From NCBI RefSeq assembly GCF_029674545.1, contig NZ_CP121354.1, positions 5,031,001 to 5,095,000 on the forward strand: a stretch of 64,000 nucleotides of DNA, given 5' to 3'. Both the position numbers and the translations under genes were made by a program. This document shows, piece after piece, positions 46,434 to 54,874 of this stretch (its first letter is position 1; every line of letters begins with the position of its first letter). This stretch comes from Mesorhizobium sp. WSM4904. Lineage in GTDB: Bacteria > Pseudomonadota > Alphaproteobacteria > Rhizobiales > Rhizobiaceae. Under the pieces are notes generated by a model. The model was not told the DNA's origin. It saw nothing but the letters and a program-made list of their open reading frames with translations, and did not search any database.

Positions 46434-47411
46434 ATGTCGCGACCCGATCTCAACCTCATCGTCACGCTGGATGTGCTGCTTGCCGAAGGCAGCGTCGCGA
46501 AAGCCGCGCGGCGGCTGAGGCTCAGCCCCTCGGCGATGAGCCGGGCGCTCGCCAGACTGCGCGAGGCGACGGGCGATCCGCTTCTGGTGCGCGCCGGGCG
46601 CGGCCTGGTGCCGACACCGCGCGCCATCGAGCTCGGCGCAGATGTCGGCCGGCTGGTGAAGGAAGCGGAAGCCGTGCTGCGTCCCGCCGAGAAGCTCGAC
46701 CTCAAGCGGCTTGCGCGCAGCTTCACGCTGCGCAACAGCGACGGTTTCGTGGAGAATTTCGGCCCGGCGCTGATTGCACGGGTGGCGGAAGAAGCGCCGG
46801 GCGTGCAGCTGCGCTTCGTGCCGAAGCCGGACAAGGACAGCGCGCCGATGCGCGAGGGCAGTGTCGATCTGGAGACCGGCGTGGTCGGCGGCTCGACCGG
46901 CCCGGAAGTGCGGGCACAGGCGCTATTCCGCGACCGTTTCGTCGGCGTGGCGCGCATGGGCCATCCCTTGAGCGAAGGCAAGATCACCGCCGCCCGTTTC
47001 GCCGCCGGCCGCCACATATTGATCTCGAGGCGCGGCCTCGACCGCGGGCCGGTGGACGATGCGCTGGAGCTCGCCGGGCTGACGCGCATGATCGGGACCG
47101 TGGTCGGCGGCTTTGCGGAAGCGCTGGCGCTGGCGCGCGGCTCCGACCTCATCGCCACGGTGCCCGAGCGCTATACGGGCAAGCTGCGCGAAGGCCTGTT
47201 CACCTTCACGCTGCCGGTGAAGCTCGCCGAACTCACCATCTCGCTCCTGTGGCACCCGCGCCTCGACGCCGACCCCGCGCATCGCTGGCTGCGGGGACTG
47301 GTGCGTGAGGTGTGCGGAGGGCAGCGCGGCACCCTATCTCCCTCCTTTGTGGAGGAGATAGCGATTTCACGGCCTTATGTAGCAAAAGCACCAACTTCCG
47401 GCACGACCTAA
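46434..47411 (+). CDS. LysR-family transcriptional regulator, NodD/SyrM-like subgroup
   Basis: 325 residues. The DNA-binding domain reads LNLIVTLDVLLAEGSVAKAARRLRLSPSAMSRA (two pieces of a standard LysR helix-turn-helix) and LREATGDPLLVRAGRGL. The effector domain has SFTLRNSDGFVENFG and HILISRRGLDRGPVDDAL, a pattern of the PbuR/SyrM/NodD-type group. It is divergent from the MFS exporter and probably regulates it. The final ~25 residues (from GTLSPSFVEE to the stop) come from a repeat fragment rather than from a conserved domain. Confidence 0.85.
   Translation: MSRPDLNLIVTLDVLLAEGSVAKAARRLRLSPSAMSRALARLREATGDPLLVRAGRGLVPTPRAIELGADVGRLVKEAEAVLRPAEKLDLKRLARSFTLRNSDGFVENFGPALIARVAEEAPGVQLRFVPKPDKDSAPMREGSVDLETGVVGGSTGPEVRAQALFRDRFVGVARMGHPLSEGKITAARFAAGRHILISRRGLDRGPVDDALELAGLTRMIGTVVGGFAEALALARGSDLIATVPERYTGKLREGLFTFTLPVKLAELTISLLWHPRLDADPAHRWLRGLVREVCGGQRGTLSPSFVEEIAISRPYVAKAPTSGTT
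47367..47394. repeat. Left copy of a 28-base inverted repeat
   Basis: Begins TCACGGCCTTATGTAG and ends AAAAGCACCAA. The exact inverse is at 48614-48641, 1.2 kb away. The two copies bracket an AT-rich stretch with two relic genes. Confidence 0.85.
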
Positions 47412-47609
47412 AGAGCGAAACCTTCTGAAGGCCGAATTGAAGCGACGAGGCGTCACCTATGCCCAGATCGCCGAAAAGTTGGCGACTATGGACATTCACG
47501 AAACCGAGCGTAATTTGAACAATAAAATAAGCCGGGGGGCTTTAGTGCGGCGTTCTTACTGCAATGCTTAGAGGCTATCGGGGCGTCCTCATTGCGGCTT
47601 GCGGAGTAG
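47400..47609 (+). pseudogene. DUF6471 protein gene, 5'-truncated and frameshifted at a G tract
   Basis: The first part reads LLKAELKRRGVTYAQIAEK and ETERNLNNKISRG. At a run of six G (47534-47539) the frame shifts: one more G would continue the family sequence as GFSAAFLLQCLEAIGASSL to a TAG at 47607-47609. In the actual frame a stop comes sixteen codons after the G run. No start codon exists after the upstream repeat, so the first residues are lost too. These small proteins of unknown role are helix-turn-helix-like. A homopolymer shift could also be phase variation or a sequencing error. Confidence 0.65.
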
Positions 47610-48543
47610 TTCTGCTTGGTGCGGGATTACCACCACAACACGGTGGGGGTGCAGAACAGGCCAAGCCCGAACAAAACCAGCAAGCCACGACCAACGCGCC
47701 GCCTGTAAGTCAGCCGACAGTCCAGCAGGCCGATAAACCCGAAAACCCCAACCCACCCTGCGAGGCCGGGCAAGACAATCGCAATTCCGACCTTTGCGCC
47801 CAATGGAAAGCTGCGGACGCCGCTAAAGAGTCGGCCGATTGGACTAGACGGTCCTATTGGCTGATCTTTGCTGGCACCGTCATTGGCTTTCTCACCCTTT
47901 GCGCTGCGATCGCTGCTGCCATCTTTGCTCGCCAGGCTGCGGTACACACCAAGACCGGTGCCGAGCATGCCGGTGATGCTGTTGTCCAAGCAAAACTCGC
48001 GACCAAGGCGGCAGAAGATGCCGTTATCGCAACTCGCGAAATCGGTCGAGCACAGGTCAGCGCATACCTGACCTGTTCCGGGGGCAGATTCGGAGTTGAA
48101 AAGAATTGGTTTCAGTTTGTCCCAATAGTCACAAACAAAGGCCAATCTCCCGCCTTCGACGTCAAAGTGATTGGTCGTCTTGTGGCTATGGTCCCAGATA
48201 AAACCGACGGGACAAAGCCAAGGTGGCAACGGAAGGCTGACAGGACCGCCAGCGAACAATCGGAAGGGTTCTGCGGCATTATACCGAGCGGCGGTGAGGA
48301 ATCGGCTTTTATCGTTTGGCCCATGAAGACGTAGGAACCGAGATGCACGACCTTATCGCCAAAGGTCTTTCCTTCAACATCGATTGCACGCTTCATTGGC
48401 GCGATGTGTTTGGCGGCATCAACGTTGTGAACTTTTCCCTCCGCGAAGGCGACGCCAGAGAACTCGCGCCGCTCCTCGAAAAAGAACTTCTCCGCTCGGG
48501 ACGATTGGTTGCCTTCAACCATGGACAGAGCAGACCAGAATAG
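47564..48543 (+). pseudogene. Single-pass membrane protein of unknown function, frameshifted
   Basis: The first frame (47564-48334) has a polar Gln/Pro-rich region, one membrane helix (SYWLIFAGTVIGFLTLCAAI) and a helical KAAEDAVIATREIGRAQ stretch followed by a beta-rich domain with VTNKGQSPAFDVKV. It stops just after VWPMKT. The sequence resumes in another frame (GTEMHDLIAKGLSFNID, then LHWRDVFGGINVVNFSL) to 48543, a typical continuation of such membrane-anchored proteins. A single-base change near 48332 explains it. The true start is unclear, since its first 15 codons overlap the DUF6471 relic. Confidence 0.55.
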
Positions 48544-48613
48544 CGTCGCCAATGCCGCTCGCGCCCACCTGGCGCGCCGCCTTAGTCACGGCCCCTCCTC
48601 CTGTCGTCGGGGT

Positions 48614-48641
48614 TTGGTGCTTTTGCTACATAAGGCCGTGA
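48614..48641. repeat. Right copy of the 28-base inverted repeat
   Basis: Exact inverse of 47367-47394. It is followed by a small stem (CTTAGCGAAGCTAAG) and a GGGAGGAGATAGGG arm that mirrors the sequence left of the first copy. Confidence 0.85.
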
Positions 48642-48716
48642 TTTCAACATCTTAGCGAAGCTAAGTGTTAGAAATCGCAAGGGAGGAGATAGGGCGAGTT
48701 GTCGCTTGCGCTCATA

Positions 48717-48748
48717 GTTATTACCACTTTCGCAAAAACGGTAATAAC
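48717..48748. promoter_or_regulatory. 32-base palindrome, copy 1
   Basis: Arms GTTATTACC and GGTAATAAC around a TTTCGCAAAAA-containing centre. A second, more perfect copy lies 107 bases downstream, directly before the nucleotidyltransferase gene. Confidence 0.7.
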
Positions 48749-48823
48749 TGGACACACGCCACATTCGACGGATTGAAGCGACGCGTTCCGGGTCGCGCAT
48801 TATGGTAATCGTAACCAACCCGT

Positions 48824-48855
48824 GTTATTACCGTTTCCGCGAAAGCGGTAATAAC
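48824..48855. promoter_or_regulatory. 32-base palindrome, copy 2
   Basis: Arms GTTATTACCG and CGGTAATAAC with a centre TTTCCGCGAAAG that is itself symmetric. It ends at the base before the probable GTG start of the nucleotidyltransferase. It may be an operator for autoregulation, or a dispersed palindromic repeat. Confidence 0.7.
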
Positions 48856-49959
48856 GTGCAACAGATACCCCATCCCTACCAGACGCTCTATTCCGAGCTC
48901 GCGCAACGGTCGCTGGATGCATCCTTCTCCAGCGAGTTCAGCGTCGGCGGTCGCTTTGTCGCTGCCGAAGTCAAGGGGCGGCGTTACTGGTATCTCGACC
49001 TGCCGGATGCCAATGGCGGCAAGACACGCACCTATGTCGGCCCCGTCGACGATCCCGAGATCACCAAACGGGTCGAAAACTTCAAGGATCTGAAGGCCGA
49101 TATAAGGGAACGCCGCAAGCTGGTCTCGACGCTGGTTCGCGAAGCCCACCTGCCGCGGCCGGAGGGCAAGACCGGCGACATCATCCAGGCGCTGGCCGAA
49201 GCCGGCTTCTTCCCGCTTCGTGGCGTCCTGGTCGGCACAGTCGCCTATCAATGCTATCCGGCCGTTCTTGGCATTCGCCTGCCCAGCACGTCCATGGTGA
49301 CGAGCGACGCCGATTTCGCGCAATTTCACTCAATCTCGGTAGCGGTCGACGACAAGATGCCGCCTGTGCTCGATACGTTGAAGAGCGTCGATCCGACGTT
49401 CCGCGAGGTTCCGCACCCCGCCGACGGTCGTCTCTCCACGCAATTTTCGTCCCGTTCCGGATACAGGGTCGAGTTCCTCACGCCCAATACCGGTTCGGCC
49501 GACTATGAGGGGCACCCTGCTCCTATGCCCGCGCTTGGCGGCGCTTCCGCGCAACCGCTGCGGTTTCTCGACTTCCTGATCTACAATCCGATCCGCGCCG
49601 TCCTGCTTCATGGGGCCGGCGTGCCGGTGACCGTGCCTTCGCCGGAACGGTTTGCCACCCACAAGCTCATCGTCGCCAGCCGCCGTCGAACGGACAATGA
49701 CGGCACGGCCAAAAGCCGCAAGGACAAGGCGCAGGCCGCCGCCATCATGCAAGCCATGATCGAGCAGCGGCAGTCCGAAGACCTCGCCGATGCGTTCATG
49801 GAGGCCTATGAGCGCGGCCCCGCGTGGAAGGAAGCCATCCGCAGGAGCTTGTCGGAGGTCGATGAACGCGCTCGCGAAATCATCGAACCGGCGCTGGCGC
49901 GCGCCATCGGGAAGCTGGAAAGAGATCCAGCGGAGTTCGGCCTCGAAGGTAAGGCCTGA
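48856..49959 (+). CDS. GSU2403-family nucleotidyltransferase-fold protein
   Basis: About 367 residues. An N-terminal domain (YQTLYSELAQRSLDASF, RRYWYLDLPDANGGKT) precedes the nucleotidyltransferase core: RGVLVGTVAYQCYPAVLGI, then SMVTSDADFAQF, where the Gly-x-x-x-Tyr and Asp-x-Asp positions fit the transferase fold. The C-terminal part is helical. The family relates loosely to AbiEii/MenT-type toxins, but its activity is unproven. The GTG at 48856 fits homologues, though no ribosome site precedes it, so it may be leaderless; an ATG at 48802 would translate through the palindrome. Its stop is three bases from the convergent gene. Confidence 0.75.
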   Translation: MQQIPHPYQTLYSELAQRSLDASFSSEFSVGGRFVAAEVKGRRYWYLDLPDANGGKTRTYVGPVDDPEITKRVENFKDLKADIRERRKLVSTLVREAHLPRPEGKTGDIIQALAEAGFFPLRGVLVGTVAYQCYPAVLGIRLPSTSMVTSDADFAQFHSISVAVDDKMPPVLDTLKSVDPTFREVPHPADGRLSTQFSSRSGYRVEFLTPNTGSADYEGHPAPMPALGGASAQPLRFLDFLIYNPIRAVLLHGAGVPVTVPSPERFATHKLIVASRRRTDNDGTAKSRKDKAQAAAIMQAMIEQRQSEDLADAFMEAYERGPAWKEAIRRSLSEVDERAREIIEPALARAIGKLERDPAEFGLEGKA

Positions 49960-49962
49960 ACA

Positions 49963-52323
49963 TCACGGCCCCGGCTTCACCGACCTGTTCTGGCGCATCC
50001 GAAGCTCGTAGTTCAGCCGGTAGCGGCCGCCCTCGAAATTCCAGATCAGGGGGGTCCTGACACCGTCGATCGAAGTCACTCCCATGGAGAGATCGGGGAA
50101 GTCGCGGAGGCGGCTGGGGTCGTCGGGGCTGGAATCGTCCTCTTCTATGACCTTCATCCCCGCATGACTGACGAAGGTGAGGTTTCGCTGACCGAAATAC
50201 GCCTCCCAGTCCTTGTGGTCGGCGGAGTCGTCGCAGTCGAATTCGCGCTCGCCGGAGGCAGGGAAGCGCAGGGACCGACTGTCGATCGAAAGCACGGTGT
50301 AGATGTCGTCCGAGCCGAGCTCCGGGTTGGTCTCGTCCTCGCAGATCAGCGCCTTGAGCTCGAGGTTGCGCACGCTGGTTTCCATGAAGGCCCAGACCGG
50401 CACGTCGGCTCCGCCCGGCGTGCCCTGACGGATGACGATATAGCCGGTCGAGCCGTCGCCCATGGCGTCGCTCAGCTTGCGCTCGGTGCCTTTTTCCTCG
50501 AATGCGGGAGCAGCGCTGCCGTTGGTGTTGGTGAAGTCTTCCAGTTCGGCCTTGTAGTTGCCGGCATCGGGCAGGCCCTCGGCGAACAGCTTGACCGTCT
50601 GGTCGGCGCCGCTGTCGGCCTGGCCGACGACGTCGAAGGCGAACCAGGCCTCGTTTTGCGTACCGAACAGGCCGCCGGCTTTGGAAAGCGTCGCGCCTTG
50701 TGGCGCCTCGCCCGGCTGCAACAAGCAGGCCTCTTCCTTCGTCGCGCAGGTGTGGCGACGCACGAGCAACGCATAGTCGCCGGTATAGGCGCGGTCCTTG
50801 CCGGTGGCGCGGATGTAGAACTCCCTGGGCAGCGCATAGGTGTGGACGTACATGGTGCGCTCGCGGTCGACGATCTTGCTGGTCTTGCCATAGTAGCTCG
50901 CGATCGGCGTCGTCATGTTGTCGGGCAGGAAGATGTCGATCTTGACGTCCTCGGTGCTGGGACCGATCGAATAGGTGCCGGCGTCGCTCCTCACGACATG
51001 GAACCACTGCATCGAGCCCGGATAGCGGATCTGGGTCACGTCCTGGCCGTCCTGCCAATCGATGACCTCCTCCTCGCGCGGCTTGCCGCCGACGCCGACC
51101 TTGGTCATGTTGACCTTGTAGGCGATGCCCGGATGGCAGAAGAAATTGCCGAGGTTGAGATCCGCGGCGACCAGGTTGTGGTCGCTTTCGAGGTCGACGA
51201 AATCGACCGGAATGGTGACGTGCTGGACGCAGATCGGCCCCTCGATGCCGCCGCTTCGGTAAGGCTGGGGCGAAGCCAGGATATAGTCGTAGCGCTCGCC
51301 GTCGATGTAGTTGGAGATGCCGGGATCGGCCGGATTGGTCACGGCCCACGAGTCGTAATAGCCGTCGGTCCAGTAGGTACCCGACGTGGCGAAGCGCCCG
51401 GTCCATTCGGTCGGGGTTCCGTGGAAGATCGGGATGTTGAGGTCGCCCATGACGAGCACGCGCTCGCGCCTGCGCTGCGCGTCCGACAGCGGCGACAACG
51501 TCGTCTCGATCAGCTTCTCGATCTGCGCGAACTGCGCCTCGCGGGCGTCGGCATGGCGCTCGGGCGGGGTCTTGTCGAAATAGTCGGCCTGCATGTGGGT
51601 GAAGACCACGGTGTATTTGCTCTGCGACGGCTTGTGCAGCAACCGCACGATCGCCGCGCCCTTGGCCGACAGGCAGTCGACGCCGCCGCAATGTTCGTAC
51701 AGCGTGAAGCCGACCTCGCCAGTCGCATCGAGCGTCTCGCCGTCGCCGCTGCCCCATTTGAAGCTGTCGTCCGGCAGCGGCAGGAAGTCGAAATCCTTCT
51801 TGGCGAACAACATCAGTCCGCTGTCCTCGCCGTCGATCTTCTCGATCGGCTGGCCATAGATGGCGACCGCCGCGGCGGGGTCGAGGCTGGTAATGGCGTC
51901 GCGGATCGCCTGCGGCCGCAGCTTGACCAGAGGCGCGTCGATCTTGCCGACATAGTTCGGATAGTCATGCGAGAGCTTGCCGATGAGGATCTGCTTGGCG
52001 TCCTCGTCCCAGGCCTCGTTGATGGCGATGATGTCGAAGCGGGAGGTGTCCGCCAGGATGGTGTCGGCGAGGTGCTTGGCCTGCTTCTCGGTCTCGCCGG
52101 GGATCTGCAGCAGGCAATCGGCGAATTGCGCATTGGCGCATTTGAAGATCGGCGACAGCAGATAGGCGTTGAAGGTCGCCACCCTGACTGTCTCGACCTC
52201 CTGCGCGCTGGCGCCGCCCATGAGACCGGCAATCAGCGTCGCGAGAAAAACGAGCAGCCCCAGCCCCAGCCTGTCCAGCCAGGACTTGCGCCTGGCAAGC
52301 ATTTCGAGCAGCTGATCGCCCAT
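49963..52323 (-). CDS. Secreted endonuclease/exonuclease/phosphatase-family protein
   Basis: 786 residues. The N-terminus carries a hydrophobic export segment (LGLLVFLATLIAGLMGGASA). The catalytic domain reads TVRVATFNAYLLSP (Asn), IIAINEAWDED (Glu), VVFTHMQADYFD (His), VLVMGDLNIPIF (Asp and Asn) and LESDHNLVAADL (His), the complete set of EEP metal and catalytic residues, as in sphingomyelinases. The ~370-residue C-terminal region is beta-rich and unrecognised, with several Cys. It probably hydrolyses a phosphodiester outside the cytoplasm. The start at 52323 has GGGGAGGGTGAG before it. Confidence 0.85.
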   Translation of the reverse strand: MGDQLLEMLARRKSWLDRLGLGLLVFLATLIAGLMGGASAQEVETVRVATFNAYLLSPIFKCANAQFADCLLQIPGETEKQAKHLADTILADTSRFDIIAINEAWDEDAKQILIGKLSHDYPNYVGKIDAPLVKLRPQAIRDAITSLDPAAAVAIYGQPIEKIDGEDSGLMLFAKKDFDFLPLPDDSFKWGSGDGETLDATGEVGFTLYEHCGGVDCLSAKGAAIVRLLHKPSQSKYTVVFTHMQADYFDKTPPERHADAREAQFAQIEKLIETTLSPLSDAQRRRERVLVMGDLNIPIFHGTPTEWTGRFATSGTYWTDGYYDSWAVTNPADPGISNYIDGERYDYILASPQPYRSGGIEGPICVQHVTIPVDFVDLESDHNLVAADLNLGNFFCHPGIAYKVNMTKVGVGGKPREEEVIDWQDGQDVTQIRYPGSMQWFHVVRSDAGTYSIGPSTEDVKIDIFLPDNMTTPIASYYGKTSKIVDRERTMYVHTYALPREFYIRATGKDRAYTGDYALLVRRHTCATKEEACLLQPGEAPQGATLSKAGGLFGTQNEAWFAFDVVGQADSGADQTVKLFAEGLPDAGNYKAELEDFTNTNGSAAPAFEEKGTERKLSDAMGDGSTGYIVIRQGTPGGADVPVWAFMETSVRNLELKALICEDETNPELGSDDIYTVLSIDSRSLRFPASGEREFDCDDSADHKDWEAYFGQRNLTFVSHAGMKVIEEDDSSPDDPSRLRDFPDLSMGVTSIDGVRTPLIWNFEGGRYRLNYELRMRQNRSVKPGP

Positions 52324-52968
52324 CTCACCCTCCCCACTCGATGACGCATTTCTAGCATGCCTGCATGAGGGGATCATGAAGCGGTTCACACAGGATGGCG
52401 TCTCCCTCGTCGAGGGCGAGATTCGGCGCCGATGTTGCGCCGATGTTGCGTTGCAGAAATGCCCCCAAAAAAAGTCAGGGGCAAAAGGGGAACCCCGAAC
52501 CGCCTCGACTGGTGAAAAACAAGCCTATTCAACTGCATAGGGGCAAACGGCAGCGTCGCCTTCCGCAAGGGCCGAAAAGCCCGGAAATCCGCCATTTCCG
52601 GGACTTGCGGCAACCGCAATGGCACGATCGCGGCAGCGCGGTTTCGGCTCTGCACAACGGGAAAAGCGCCCTTGCGAGGGCGCCCCGGCCGGCGTTGACA
52701 GCAAGGCCCGCCAATGGCACTTCGCAAGCACTGGTCACACGCCATGACCGTTGCTGTTGGGGACGGACGGGGTTTCAGCAGCTTGGCGGCGGCGCCGGAC
52801 GGGCGGACACCTGCGCAGTGTACCGCCCGCTCCTGGCCAGATGGACCAGCCCAGGCACATCAATAAGATAAAGCGCCCATCAATAAAGCGCCCCTCCTTG
52901 CCTTCGCCGACGCAGGGCGAGGCGCCACCCTTCCCTGACGACGATCAGCGCCGCTTCACCCAGCGGCC
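52324..52968. other. Gene-poor interval with strong hairpins
   Basis: No convincing protein gene. It contains a GC hairpin CGGGCGG...CCGCCCG (52800-52828), a stem with GCCGGAAATCC-like arms near 52580, and two short tandem AATAAAGCGCCC-type words near 52870-52890. Short reading frames here lack ribosome sites and codon bias. A small RNA is possible but unsupported. Confidence 0.4.
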
Positions 52969-53061
52969 TCAGAACGAGAAGCCGGATGACGGCGCGACGG
53001 CTGTCGCGGCCGAGAGCCTGTCGCGCTTTTGCAGCCTGGGCTTCTCGTAGGTCTTCTTCAT
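52969..53061 (-). CDS. 30-residue putative RiPP precursor
   Basis: The product begins MKKTYEKPRLQKRDRL and continues SAATAVAPSSGF, ending Ser-Phe. The leader follows the pattern Y-x-x-P-x-L...T (Tyr5, Pro8, Leu10, Thr20) used by lasso-type and related ribosomal peptide leaders; an Asp replaces the Gly usual at position 14. An AGGA ribosome site lies eight bases before the ATG. No core acidic residue for a lasso ring is present, and no cyclase or protease gene sits nearby. Such short genes occur widely in Mesorhizobium, and their maturation is unknown. The gene is too short for ordinary gene finders. Confidence 0.6.
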   Translation of the reverse strand: MKKTYEKPRLQKRDRLSAATAVAPSSGFSF

Positions 53062-53206
53062 CGTCTATTCCTGCGCGGGTCAACGACCGGCGCAGGTGAG
53101 CGCGATGCGGCCGGCCTGTCAAGTTCGCCTCGCCGCCTGTATCGTCGCCGTCCTGCTCTTCGCCGTCATGTTCCGGCGCGAAGCCGGGGCGCAGGTTCTG
53201 ATTTTG

Positions 53207-53315
53207 CGCACGTCTTTGTCCCGAAACCGGTTTCCACTTTCGGGAGACATGCTTTAGCTTTTGATCTTACGCATGTCTTTGTCCCGAAACCGGTTTCCAC
53301 TTTCGGGAGACATGC
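53207..53315. repeat. Two tandem copies of a GTCCCGAAACCGGTTTCC palindrome
   Basis: Units at 53207-53252 and 53270-53315 share TGTCCCGAAACCGGTTTCC and CTTTCGGGAGACATG. The second ends at the stop of the 310-residue gene. This unit is a common Rhizobiales dispersed repeat. Confidence 0.75.
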
Positions 53316-53316
53316 G

Positions 53317-54249
53317 TTAGCCCGCGTGCTGCAGCCAGTGGCGGTCGAACACGTCGACGATGGCCCGGAAATCGGCAGGCGGGATCTGGTTGGCGCCCCC
53401 GCCCGCGTCGGCGCCGAGGAACTGCTCGAGTTGCCGGTCGACCGTTTCCGGATGCTCCACGGCGATGCCGATGGCCGCCAGGTCGCCGGCGATCGAGCCG
53501 CCGGCCGGCAGATATCCGCCCCATGTTTCGGCTCCGGGCGCGGTATCGCGCAGACGCACGAGGATGATCCTCGTGATCGACGGCTGCGCCTCGGGCCCGA
53601 TGATGGCGGCGCCGCACATATAGCCGCCGAGCACGCTGACAGGCTGCGTGTGCGGGAACAGGCAGAGGAAGAACTGGGTGTCGCCGCCGACGTCCTTCAG
53701 ATGCAGATAGAGGCCGCGCTTTGCCGGGTTGACCGGGCCGCCGAGCTGCAACTGGCCGGTTGGCAATATCTCGCGATAGGTGGCCGTCAGCCCATGCGCT
53801 CCCGGCCCCGGCTCGATCGACAGGCGGCCCTTGATGAGCTGGCCGCGATAATAGGGCGACCAGGCGCTGGAATAACAGGCATAGGTTCCGGCAAGCCCGG
53901 AGCCGAGGCCGCGCTCGTCATGCATCGAGGCCTCGAACTGCATGCCGGCCCGACGCTCCAGTTCGGCGCCGTCGATGCCGTGGCGGGCCGCGATCGCGGC
54001 GGTGAAGGCCGGCAACTCGCTCTCGGCGATCCAGGCGCCGGGCTGTTCCAGCCCGAGCAGCTTCGCCCAGTCGTCATAGACGCTCGTCTGGCGCGGCCGC
54101 GCGCGGCCCTGCAGCCATTTGTCGGCGCGGCCGAGATCGAACGCCGTCTTCGGGTTGACGGCGCGGAATGCCGCCGCAAGGTCCTTGCGGGTCACCGTTC
54201 CCAGCAAGGCCGAAGTCAGCCTCAGTTTTTGCGCGATGTGCTGCGCCAT
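53317..54249 (-). CDS. Conserved-looking hypothetical protein, 310 residues
   Basis: I do not recognise this family. The N-terminal 100 residues are helical with LGTVTRKDLAAAFRAVNPK and ADKWLQGRARPRQTSVYDDW, which looks like a Xre-type helix-turn-helix. The C-terminal part is beta-rich (GTYACYSSAWSPYYRGQL, DTQFFLCLFPHTQPV, YMCGAAIIGPEAQPS) and may be a ligand- or effector-binding domain. The start at 54249 follows GAGGGGCTTGTGGC; a longer frame would translate the tandem repeats upstream and is rejected. Both ends are bracketed by tandem palindromic repeats. Confidence 0.7.
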   Translation of the reverse strand: MAQHIAQKLRLTSALLGTVTRKDLAAAFRAVNPKTAFDLGRADKWLQGRARPRQTSVYDDWAKLLGLEQPGAWIAESELPAFTAAIAARHGIDGAELERRAGMQFEASMHDERGLGSGLAGTYACYSSAWSPYYRGQLIKGRLSIEPGPGAHGLTATYREILPTGQLQLGGPVNPAKRGLYLHLKDVGGDTQFFLCLFPHTQPVSVLGGYMCGAAIIGPEAQPSITRIILVRLRDTAPGAETWGGYLPAGGSIAGDLAAIGIAVEHPETVDRQLEQFLGADAGGGANQIPPADFRAIVDVFDRHWLQHAG

Positions 54250-54284
54250 GCCACAAGCCCCTCGATGCTTCGCCGCTTCAGGTC

Positions 54285-54399
54285 CCTGTTTCGATGCATG
54301 TCGTTCTCCCAAAACCGCTTCGCACTTTTGGGCGACATGCACCTGTTTCGATGCATGTCGTTCTCCCAAAACCGCTTCGCACTTTTGGGCGACATGCAT
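54285..54399. repeat. Two tandem 57-base palindromic units
   Basis: Each unit carries GCATGTCG, TTCTCCCAAAACCG, CACTTTTGGGCGACATGC, so each can fold on itself. The period is 57 bases (54285-54341 and 54342-54399). They lie directly upstream of the 310-residue gene. Confidence 0.8.
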
Positions 54400-54612
54400 C
54401 TGAGCATTTCGGCGTTTGGCGGGAATCGCCGAGCTGCCCTAAGGATGTGGTTTAGCACGCCGGCAGACAGTCTCCATTCCCGGCCAGGCCGATTTTCCAT
54501 GGCCTAATATTCCAGGAAATCCAGAGAATTCCACAGCGTTCCGCGCGCGCCACCTTTGCGGCCTGATGGCCAACGCTAGGTTCGCCTCGGGGTGGGTGCA
54601 GGGGAAGCTGTC

Positions 54613-54825
54613 ATGAAGATCGTTCTATCCGCGCTCGTTGTGGCGCTCGCGCTATCGCAAGCCGCTGAAGCCAAAATGAAAATCCTGGCGACCGAGACAA
54701 AGACCAGCACCGAGAAAGCCCGGCCGCTCGATGGGACAGCCACCGGCGGCATCGCGCCTTCGGCCGATACGATGGCGAAGGAACCGGGCCAAGCCTATCC
54801 GCCGCCGCTGGATCTGCATTTCTAG
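54613..54825 (+). CDS. Small secreted protein, 70 residues
   Basis: The N-terminus MKIVLSALVVALALSQAAEA is a signal peptide; the mature part is ~50 residues, Thr/Lys-rich (ATETKTSTEKARPLDGTAT) with a C-terminal YPPPLDLHF. I do not recognise it. The ATG at 54613 has GGGGAAGCTGTC before it; an in-frame codon seven residues earlier is less likely. It is an isolated gene, followed by a dispersed repeat. Confidence 0.65.
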   Translation: MKIVLSALVVALALSQAAEAKMKILATETKTSTEKARPLDGTATGGIAPSADTMAKEPGQAYPPPLDLHF

Positions 54826-54834
54826 AAGCGAGCC

Positions 54835-54874
54835 GGGAAAGTGCTCAGCGGTTTTTCGTCCGGAATTGCGCAAA
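54835..54874. repeat. AATTCC-type dispersed repeat, copy 2 (inverted)
   Basis: Contains GTGCTCAGCGGTTTTTCGTC and CCGGAATTGCGC. It is the reverse complement of the unit at 14091. The rest of the 355-base gap up to the RidA gene holds no gene I can support. Confidence 0.7.

Noticed and set aside
52386..52745. Minus-strand 119-codon frame
   Set aside because: No ribosome site, Arg/Pro-rich shadow-like composition and no recognisable pattern.
53104..53257. Plus-strand 50-codon frame with a hydrophobic segment (ACIVAVLLFAVMF)
   Set aside because: Its last third is the dispersed CCGAAACCGG repeat and the ribosome site is weak; not enough to call a gene.
54250..54399. N-terminal extension of the 310-residue protein
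   Set aside because: The extension would translate two copies of a tandem palindromic repeat; a ribosome site exists only for the start at 54249.
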